From NCBI RefSeq assembly GCF_001039355.2, contig NW_019775407.1:63543-90499 (forward strand): 26,957 nucleotides of DNA. The letters are read 5' to 3'. The first letter of the stretch is position 1; every line of letters starts with the position of its first letter. Source of the DNA: Lingula anatina (taxonomy: Eukaryota; Brachiopoda; Lingulata; Lingulida; Lingulidae). Below, one piece after another: positions 20,514 to 26,957 of the stretch. The notes beneath the pieces were generated by a model that saw only the letters and a list, made by a program, of their open reading frames with translations, searched no databases and was not told the DNA's origin. Both the position numbers and the translations under genes were made by a program.

Positions 20514-21084
20514 AAAACACTACCTAAAGACACTTAAAAATTATTTTCTGAAAAACACCTATTATTTCAACATTTTATGTTATTGGCATGATAAACGCAA
20601 TAAATAATTATCATATAATTATTATTTAATAATTCTGTAATACAGAAAGTGTATTCTTTCTATCCACGATATGCTGTATCCCTTTTTGGTAGGACATAAG
20701 TTATCTCATTTTATTCACTGTTTGAATATTTCTTTTACACAGCAAGGGTAATTTAAAGACGAGGCCCAAAAATTAAACAAGGCATTTCAAATTAAGCTGA
20801 GAAATAAATTCATGAAATCTGACTATCACTTTTGGGATCAGTGTATGTTGAAGAGACAAAGCTGCATAGTGAGAAAATCTTTTTTTGAAATGACCACTAT
20901 TTTATTTACAGGAACTTCGTATGTTGGTGGACTTACGAAAAATGACGCACCACTCTATCCTGACGATGAAAATGAAGAAATAGATTTAATGAAGTGGTAC
21001 CGTGGGTCTCCGCCAGATACCTTTTATCGACAGGTTATCGCCGACCAAAGTGACGTGGAAGATCTAGTCGGTGTAGAAAAATAG
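15332..21084 (+). CDS. Secreted zincin-like protein with HQIGH motif, 4 exons, 232 residues
   Basis: Exons 15332-15410, 17209-17471, 20223-20406 and 20912-21084 join through GT-AG introns with matching phases (1, 0, 1). Residues 1-26 form a signal peptide (SLTLLAVIVFGHGG). Residues 28-114 are a secreted-looking N-terminal region with Cys 51, 78 and 81 and a Pro/Asn-rich stretch at 59-70. The C-terminal region has HQIGH (155-159), then GPDFSWGHKGTS (167-178) and EIDLMKWY (198-205). HxxxH plus a downstream HKG resembles a zinc metallopeptidase fold (zincin), but the usual catalytic Glu is Gln156, so proteolysis is doubtful. The arrangement reminds me of zincin domains at the ends of some large bacterial secreted proteins; this is recollection only. 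Third ligand could be H166 or H174. Function unknown. Candidate poly(A) signal at 21575-21580. Confidence 0.8.
16061..16300. mobile_element. MITE with perfect 29-bp TIRs in intron 1
   Basis: 16061-16089 (starts ATATACTGACAGTCAATG) and 16272-16300 are exact inverted copies 182 bp apart. The ends are TA-rich, compatible with a TA target duplication as in Tc1/mariner-type elements, but no transposase is present. Exact TIRs suggest recent insertion. Confidence 0.85.
17209..17471 (+). CDS. Zincin-like gene, exon 2
   Basis: Acceptor TTATTCTAG|GTGCC, donor TTTGAG|GTATGT. Encodes residues 27-114, with Cys 51, 78 and 81. The opposite-strand open frame here is a shadow. Confidence 0.8.
17882..17931 (+). 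repeat. GGA-rich purine tract (left partner)
   Basis: Imperfect GGA/GGGA repeats that form part of the inverted repeat with the CCT-rich tract at 19190-19273. Confidence 0.85.
18389..19131 (-). pseudogene. C2H2-finger / P-loop ATPase relic, virus-like element type
   Basis: Three consecutive minus-strand segments lie in three frames. The first (from the ATG at 19131) has a C2H2 finger (C-x2-C near residues 4-7, H20 and H25) and a Walker A motif GPTGSGKS at residues 52-59. The second takes over within a T run near 18951-18956 and carries the stretch that normally follows Walker A (RLIAYAQAMI, IIWCYD) and a Walker-B-like NNLIV before changing frame near 18750. The third (18667 to 18389) is a Ser/Glu/Asp-rich acidic tail. 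A finger joined to a packaging-type (A32/FtsK-HerA-like) ATPase recurs in virus-like elements of aquatic invertebrate genomes, such as adintovirus/Maverick relatives; that link is from memory. No capsid, polymerase or integrase neighbour is seen. The protein is broken as it stands. Confidence 0.65.
19190..19273 (+). repeat. CCT-rich pyrimidine tract (right partner)
   Basis: Imperfect CTCC/CCT repeats in the right TIR; complement of the purine tract at 17882-17931 and longer than it. Confidence 0.85.
20223..20406 (+). CDS. Zincin-like gene, exon 3 (HQIGH motif)
   Basis: Acceptor TTTTTGACAG|GTGCA, donor CACAAAG|GTATTT. Encodes residues 115-175 and the first base of codon 176. The long frame reading past the donor only runs into the AAAG microsatellite. 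Confidence 0.82.
20418..20517. repeat. (AAAG)n microsatellite in intron 3
   Basis: AAAG/AAAAG units starting 11 bases after the exon 3 donor. Confidence 0.95.
20912..21084 (+). CDS. Zincin-like gene, exon 4 (C-terminus)
   Basis: Acceptor TTATTTACAG|GAACTTC. Encodes residues 176-232 with GTSYVGG and EIDLMKWY, stop TAG at 21082-21084. The open frame extending upstream to 20812 is intronic. Confidence 0.82.
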
Positions 21085-21574
21085 GGGAACTTTCAGCACT
21101 AACTAAAAGTGATACATTTATATGAATCTGGATGCTTACACAGTTTAAACCAAAATTACCAAGTATTTACAATTGATATTCCATGTGAAATTCGCTTCAA
21201 ACACTGAATCAGAAAAAAACACACTATAGGAACATTCGGTTCGGCAAGAAAATCTTGGACAGGTTACCTTTAACTGGATGCCATTTTTGTCCTCAGATTA
21301 CTAATGTTCGATTTAAATTCCCCTGCGCCCTTCGAAAAGAATTAATCCATTTCGTTACTCACTGCTAAGGCGTTACATCGTATTTGATATTTGCTTTTTT
21401 ATCACCCTTAAGAAAAGTGATCAGATAAGAAAGCAGAGTATTCACAGAGCTAAGTAAGGAGAAATGCATCTTAGACAAAAACAAACAATAACTGATGTTG
21501 CATTAAAAATTATTGTGTTTTTTGGGTATGATAGATTATCTGTCTCTTAAGACTTTGTAATATGTGACTACTGA

Positions 21575-21580
21575 AATAAA
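21575..21580 (+). terminator. Candidate poly(A) signal of the zincin-like gene
   Basis: First AATAAA after the stop codon, about 490 bp downstream; another lies near 21712. Confidence 0.4.
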
Positions 21581-21584
21581 TTCA

Positions 21585-22926
21585 GGGCTGCATGACATTC
21601 TGATAAAATACAAATCCTTCCTGAACTCTAGCCTTTTCAGTTGTGAAATCATCTGTCTTTTACTTCGCCAGTCAGTACTAAAAAGATTCTATAATTCAAT
21701 TCGATATTATACAATAAAAAGCCACTACATGTGATTGCATAATTTCTGAACAACATTAGAAAGAATGCAAGTACTTACACCAGAGGCATGATGGGAGAGG
21801 TAATGAATTCCGTGGTTTGTTTAGTGGCTATTCCGAGTCGACTGTGTTCCTGTTTCATTGGAATTAAATGTGCGAATGAAGTGATTTGCAAATGGTACGT
21901 TTTATTATATAAGCATAAAAACCATGAAATCTAAATAAATGATCAGCAGTATGTGACCTAGTTTAAAGGCAGGCTAATGACGCGCTTTACGAGGGGTAAA
22001 CTATTTGGCTTTAATTACATGCTTCTTCGTAATTTTTTTATTTTGCAATTTATTTAGATTTCATGGTTTTTATTTCATACGATATTTCATACGGTTCAAT
22101 GCCACTATTTTCATAAAAACACCCAAAAACTGGTAATTTATCTACAATCTCAACCTTAGTACATCTTTTCTCTTATTTAATGTTAATAAACTTTGACATT
22201 TAATTGTAACAATAGTTACGACATCCATAGCACAGAAAGGTAAGACAATATTACTTCCTATTTTTTCTTCTTTTACAACTATTTGTACAAATATTTTCTC
22301 CTAGACGTAGAGTGTATCTTTTAAATATCCCACAACTATTATTTTCTTTTTTTAAATATATATTCTTATAATGAAATGAAAAAAAGTGAGTTAAGGAATT
22401 TAAGCAGACAACTCATTGAAAGATCAGAGAGAGAGAGAGAGAGAGATGTGGGAAGAAGCAGGAGGGGGGGGGGCTTGAATGTATAGTATACCCATGTGCC
22501 ACGTACTGTAGTCTGTTGCTTAGAAGTCACAAAGCTTAGTAACTTACATTATATTGGTATATTGGGTGTATCATATTAAGATACTTAATACTGAAGTGCA
22601 TCAAGTTCTAGAAAAGGTTCACGTATTATTTACTTAAAGATGCATACTAAGTCAATTTTTTGTCACAAAAACCAACCAAATGCCAGCATATAGTTTCAAG
22701 TAGTATAACTAAGAGAATTACCAAAAGGCATTGTTTAATTTTACCCGAAAATGATGTTTGAACGGATTTTTCTGCTAGCATGCTATGCTGTATGTCAATG
22801 GGGCATTAAAGTAGGTCACGAAAGTAGGTTAAATTTCTGACCAAAAATTTAAAGAAAGGAGCAGTCTAAAGCTTTTTTTTATGGCTGATTGAGTGATCTA
22901 TTCAGTTTATCCCTTGGCATGTTGAA
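21585..22926. other. Intergenic, no gene seen
   Basis: Contains a perfect 26-bp inverted repeat pair (21915-21940 / 22048-22073), a GA tract near 22429-22446 and a G run near 22463-22473. No supported coding region. Confidence 0.5.
21915..22073. repeat. Perfect 26-bp inverted repeats around a 107-bp core
   Basis: The left copy starts ATAAAAACCATGAAATC and the right copy is its exact reverse complement. Could be a small TIR element or a hairpin; no target duplication and no coding region. Confidence 0.85.
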
Positions 22927-22932
22927 TTTATT
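22927..22932 (-). terminator. Possible poly(A) signal for the small minus-strand ORF
   Basis: AATAAA on the minus strand, about 40 bases past the TAA at 22972. Confidence 0.3.
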
Positions 22933-22971
22933 TGAGTCGTATAAGAAACTAGTAGAAGTGGTTTACATGTC

Positions 22972-23151
22972 TTACTGGGAATCCACGCTCCACCAATGCT
23001 CGGTTCGTATGTAGCCTACCTCTTTCAATGCTGTTAAAACAGCACAATCCCTCATCGTGCAAATTCTTGTATTTAGTTGACGTTCTACTGCTGCGCCATC
23101 TATTAACAACTGGCCTGTGGTGCATGTGGCCTGTTTTGCCTTTTCCGCCAT
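22972..23151 (-). CDS. Candidate small gene, 59 residues, unknown
   Basis: The minus-strand ATG is in a strong context (AAAAATGGCGG), starting MAEKAKQATC. The frame is soluble and compositionally balanced, with Cys 10, 31 and 36, and ends at TAA. An AATAAA lies about 40 bases downstream (22927-22932). Alternatively, AAAGAG|GTAGGC after codon 44 could be a splice donor, making this a first exon of a longer gene whose next exon I could not find. It is not a family I recognise. A longer overlapping frame on the same strand (22949-23206) has a less protein-like composition. Confidence 0.35.
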   Translation of the reverse strand: MAEKAKQATCTTGQLLIDGAAVERQLNTRICTMRDCAVLTALKEVGYIRTEHWWSVDSQ

Positions 23152-24564
23152 TTTTGATCTGTCCTGCCGTTTCTCCTAAAGCGAGGCAGTATAATATGGA
23201 CAGCACAGGAACAAAACGTTGAGCCTCGATATAAAATCAGACAACTCTGGTATTTTTAATCTCCAAATTCTCAAAAATAATCAATTAAGCTTATTAATTG
23301 GCCTCGCATAAGAACTTATTATGTCTTACATTTTATTTTTATAATTATTGAACATCACACTAATAAACCAGTCGCCTTTTCATGTATGCCATGCTGTGAC
23401 CTTAATAAAAAAATATCAATTTTTATGAGATTACATATTGTATCGTATTGTTCGGTTCCATTGCCTCGCTTTCATAAATTAAAACTGGCGCTCCAAAACC
23501 GAAGTTAAAATTTTTATATTGGCCGAGTTCGCCCTCGCATAAGAATATCTTCGCAGCATTATCTTCAATTAACTTTCCTAAATGCATTTTGAAATACCAT
23601 GTTCAATCTGCCACATGAAGCATTTCATTTATCAAGAGTGGGGGAGGGGTGGAAAATCTCCTTGGGGCCACATATAACACTATACATACGGAGGGAATCC
23701 CCTTACAATGAAAGCAAAATGAATGTTATTCTACGGAAAGTTCAGTGGATTTACTTTTTAATACATACAGTCAACAGAACATTATAAATATAATTTCTCA
23801 AAACGTCACCAGAAAGCAAATCAAATAAAATCAACCAGACGGTTAATACCGGCAGGCTTTCATTTCAAACAGTGCGCATTCGTTTGAATCCTGTGTTATA
23901 TGTGACTATTTGTACCACTCTTTGTGGAATGCATGTGTTCTGCAGGCTCTGACGGATAACGGACAAAACACAAACCACTTCTTCTTTTCCCCAGTCCAAA
24001 TCCGCATGTCTGACTAAGGCAGGGCAACTGTCGGCATGACTGAGACAAACTCTGAAACTGGTCGTGGAAACGTCCACTGCGTCCACCCCACGCCCAAAGC
24101 TGGGCACCGAAAACGGGAGGGAGCTGTTCCATAAGTAGAAGCTGAACATGACAATCCTGTGGTTTAGACTTGCATAGCTTCCGCTGCTTCAAAGCCAGTA
24201 CTTCAGCAAATCTTTTTTTCACCTTCGGAGTCGCTTGCAAATTGGTTGGCCTGATAATGACGAGCAGTGCCCCACCCATCTTCATTAGTATCTGCAATTT
24301 TAATTAGCTTTTCAGAAAGAGAAAAAAACATGTAACGTGAGATTACAAACATTCTGACAAACACCTCACTGTCTCTAAAATAGTTTCAAAGACACACCCT
24401 CCGACTTCGTGTAAATGACACTGGTGACAAAAACCTGGCTGTTCACTGTGATGCGTTAACTGGTCGAATGATCTACCATGTGAATTACCTACAATTCCTA
24501 CAAAAAGCACATCAAACACAATCTCCCCCTCCCTCCCCCCTCTCCCATGTGATGCATTCGATAG
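23152..24564. other. Mostly non-coding; possible decayed coding patches on the minus strand
   Basis: 23152-23860 has nothing I can support. Between 23896 and 24585 the sequence is more GC-rich than its surroundings. Minus-strand frames of 133 and 94 codons overlap each other (23865-24297), and another of 80 codons (24343-24585) has clustered cysteines (CHQCH). A TTGCAG acceptor-like site lies near 24293. I recognise no family; the competing frames suggest a relic rather than a gene. Confidence 0.25.
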
Positions 24565-24915
24565 TTTTAAGCCACCAAAATCCATGAAACTATTACACTC
24601 GCGCTATCTACATAATAAAACAGTCGGGATGGGCTATACTAAAGATGTTTATGGTCATACGTTTTGATCCCCCACCTGTTTTCGTACCCCGAGTTGCATA
24701 AACTGCAACCTGCATCAGATATTCTACTTTTGTGTGCATTTACAAAAAATACCTAATTCAAAACCAGTTAATGGATGCCCGTACGGATGAGTTCTTAAAC
24801 ACAACTGAAGAGTTATATAACAGTTTCATCTCTTGTTCCCCACTCAAGCCTGATAACTGCATACTGCTACTGCTGCAACTCTTATAGAAATTGCATCATT
24901 AACAGTTGTTTATAG
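24565..24915 (+). repeat. EF-hand locus upstream block, copy U3
   Basis: Third copy of 2240-2760 and 5056-5396, with an uninterrupted site where U1 carries the hAT-like MITE. It ends in the donor-like TATAG|GTAACC and is followed by EF-hand copy EF3, preserving the order seen at EF1. Confidence 0.72.
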
Positions 24916-25055
24916 GTAACCAAAAATGAGTGATGTCTTTTTTAAAGTAGAATTGATCTTCGTTTTCTTCGTTAATGTCAGAAAATACATTCGAGATTTT
25001 TTAGAATATTTTAAAAAACACACGTCAAATTCTATTAGATCTAAGGGCGGTAAAC

Positions 25056-25427
25056 ATGTTCGGCACTGCAGTGGCAATAATATTGTTGGTTCAGACGGCG
25101 CTACTTATGAAAGATAAGACCTCACCACCGATAAGAAGAGATGGAAATTGTACGTTTGATTAACCTAATTTTAGTCTTTCTGAAGATCGGATTGATATGA
25201 CTGTATGCTGAATCAATACGACAGACAGCAACGAGGATGGTTATTTGAACAGAGACGAGATTGACGCTTTGGCAGATTGGTTAAGAAACCGGGAGAATTT
25301 GTTTATGCATCCCGGCGAGGCGGTTCTTCTTATGAGGGCAGCATTGGATCAGTTGGGATCTGACAGTCCTTTGATTAAAATCGACAGATTCGTTGAATGT
25401 AATAAATGTGTGTTGGCAGAATTATAG
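25056..25427 (+). pseudogene. EF-hand paralogue EF3: probable pseudogene, or gene with a 75-bp intron
   Basis: The first 31 codons closely match EF1 (signal sequence MFGTAVAIILLVQTALLM, then RRDG and a Cys). The frame then meets TAA at 25161-25163 and a TGA near 25209. The same frame reopens and carries the EF-hand loop (DSNEDGYLNRDE, about 25224-25259) and the conserved C-terminus (ECNKCVLAEL) to a TAG at 25425-25427. The Cys-rich segment of EF1 (residues 34-50) is unrecognisable here. If unspliced, it is a pseudogene. However, GTACGT at 25150 and ACAG ending at 25224 would bound a 75-bp intron that removes both stops in frame, at the cost of turning the first loop Asp into Tyr. A long undamaged second half favours some function; the lost Asp favours decay. 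U3 lies upstream and a MITE starts 6 bases after the stop. Confidence 0.65.
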
Positions 25428-25432
25428 GGCGT

Positions 25433-25638
25433 AATCCCATAGATATTAGATCGATCTATCCCCGTGGGGAGTCTCACTAGATTACTGTCAGATAATCCGG
25501 CTTAAATGTCCGTCCCGCCTACTACAAGCTGTAAGGGGGTAATTAACTTTCGTGCCCGCTCGGCTGACAGCTATTTAGCGTGAACCCCCAGGGAGTTAGG
25601 TAGATCTAGTTACGATCGATCTAATCTCTGGGAATGGG
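25433..25638. mobile_element. Quasi-palindromic MITE, copy 2
   Basis: Same family as 3799-4024. Left end CCCATAGATATTAGATCGATC, right end read back CCCAGAGATTAGATCGATC. The inner parts match copy 1 best in reverse orientation (GCGGGACGGACATTTAAGCCGG), but the palindrome makes orientation ambiguous. Confidence 0.75.
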
Positions 25639-26606
25639 GTCATATACTTAATGAAATCAAAGACTAACCTGGAAAAGTTCTTGGACGTGCCTGATGTCAT
25701 AGTGAGAACTTTTCATCGTATAGGTTTCTCTGACTTCTAGTACGATCTGATCATATCTGCATACGAGTGCCACAATTGTAGCAATAGGCTAAATGGTGGT
25801 TAAATTGATTCCAATATTGATGGTTATATTCAGGAGGCCGTTTTAGCTCACCCATGCAACGAAATCATATTTGACCTTGGGTGGGACTATTTTGAACATG
25901 ATTGTTGCTGACAATATGTTAGGCAAATAATAATTAAAATTTAGACTTTTTGCAGAAGAATGTTTTCTTTTTTTTTTCTTTTTTTTTTTTTTTTTTGGGG
26001 GGGGGGGGGGGTAAATGGCCAATTTACACGTATCCTAGCTCTTACGCCAACAGTCTCTGCTCTGTCGAAGTGTCCGATCTTGTTGTCGTTCATCTTCTTG
26101 AACCATTAGCGAATTATAAAAGACAAAGAGGCAGAAGTGTTGAAATCACATTATACCTAAACTTTTCTCTGTTTGTTGTTGGTTTGTGTTACCTGAATTA
26201 ACAATTTATTAACAGCAATTTCATCAACCCAAAACTCCCATTTCCTTTTTATCTTGATTTTCTCTTATGCGCCCAGTAATTTTTAATGGTTTTAACATTT
26301 TAGATACATTTGCATATTGAGAGAAGTGAAGACTACTGTTACGTTTAAATAACCTCTGGAATATCAAGTATTCAGCAGTATACTGCGGATAATATAATAT
26401 AATGTAATATTATTTAGATTACTGTGTCGCATAATCTGAATCTCCTGTATGCAGGGTGCCATTAATTGATATAGAATCAGTAACATTTTAAAACATGAAC
26501 GTAAGTAAATATCTGATGCAGGAAGAGTTTTAGACGCGTTGAACAAGACTCGTGATGTGAAATGGAGGGGGATCAAGATGTATAAAAGGCACGGTAGGCT
26601 TTTGGA
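25639..26606. other. No gene seen; T-run/G-run tract
   Basis: Contains a long T tract directly followed by a G run (about 25968-26011). No coding region I can support; the minus-strand frame at 26364-26819 crosses the 74-bp tandem repeat and lacks motifs. Confidence 0.5.
25968..26011. repeat. Poly-T / poly-G tract
   Basis: About 28 T with one C, followed by 15 G. It could be the reversed poly-A tail of a retroposon, but no body is recognisable. Confidence 0.85.
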
Positions 26607-26754
26607 GAACATGGCAGGCCATGTCATAAAATGACAAATACGGCATCTCAGGCCACGAAGATGTGGCTGCACAGGACAGTGAACATGGCAGGCCAGGTCA
26701 TAAAATGACAAATACGGCATCTCAGGCCACGAAGATGTGGCTGCACAGGACAGT
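26607..26754. repeat. 74-bp tandem duplication
   Basis: Units 26607-26680 and 26681-26754 are the same apart from one visible mismatch (CCATGTC / CCAGGTC). The unit starts GAACATGGCAGGCC. The period is not a multiple of three, so it is not a protein repeat. Confidence 0.95.
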
Positions 26755-26957
26755 GAGTTTAACTCAAGAAATACCCCTCTCTGAAACAACCCTGAGCATA
26801 TGTCCACCGTTTCCTTCATTGCCTTATTAAAATACAGTATCTTCTGTATGGTTCTATTTCTGATGTATTATTCAAATATCTAATGAAATTTAATATTTCT
26901 AAAACATTTTATTGTAGAATTTCAGAAGTATCACCAGTTTGCACAATTGCTAATATA

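Noticed and set aside
20326-20607. Lys-rich frames running through the AAAG tract
   Set aside because: They are exon 3 read through its donor into a microsatellite, not a basic protein domain.
26364-26819. 151-codon minus-strand frame with Cys-rich repeat
   Set aside because: The apparent repeat is the 74-bp duplication read in two frames; no homology or splice context supports coding.

Overview
The window reads as AT-rich nuclear DNA of a marine invertebrate animal. The evidence is GT-AG introns, signal-peptide genes, microsatellites, poly-C/G and poly-T tracts, and many small terminal-inverted-repeat (TIR) elements. The hAT-type ends (AGGGGCGGATC), the SWIM-domain relic and the C2H2/ATPase relic are of kinds I associate with bivalve and other lophotrochozoan genomes. 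The exact organism is inference. Few genes are intact; most of the window is repeat-derived.

Layout. (1) 90-1377, minus strand: first three coding exons of a phytanoyl-CoA dioxygenase (PhyH) family gene, running off the left edge. (2) 2240-5396: an EF-hand family locus. It holds an intact secreted single-EF-hand gene (2896-3264), a quasi-palindromic MITE, a downstream block in two copies, and a second copy of the upstream block with no EF-hand behind it. A hAT-like MITE lies in the first upstream block, and its empty site is preserved in the other two copies. (3) About 5397-14555: a large imperfect inverted repeat, arms about 3.2 and 2.5 kb, around a spacer of about 3.5 kb. The spacer carries a frame-broken SWIM zinc-finger relic and a 248-bp TIR element. 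I see no intact gene here. (4) 15209-21580, plus strand: a four-exon gene with a TATA box, encoding a 232-residue secreted protein with a zincin-like HxxxH motif whose expected Glu is Gln. Intron 1 carries a MITE with perfect 29-bp ends. Intron 2 carries a 1.67-kb TIR element with a minus-strand C2H2-finger/P-loop ATPase relic in three frames. (5) 22927-23151, minus: a candidate 59-residue small gene. (6) 24565-25638: a third EF-hand unit, either a pseudogene with two in-frame stops or a gene with a 75-bp intron, again followed by the quasi-palindromic MITE. (7) 26607-26754: a 74-bp tandem duplication.

The genes do not form a pathway. The common theme is local segmental duplication plus TIR-element invasion. 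Paralogous copies inside the window act as natural controls showing what was inserted or lost.
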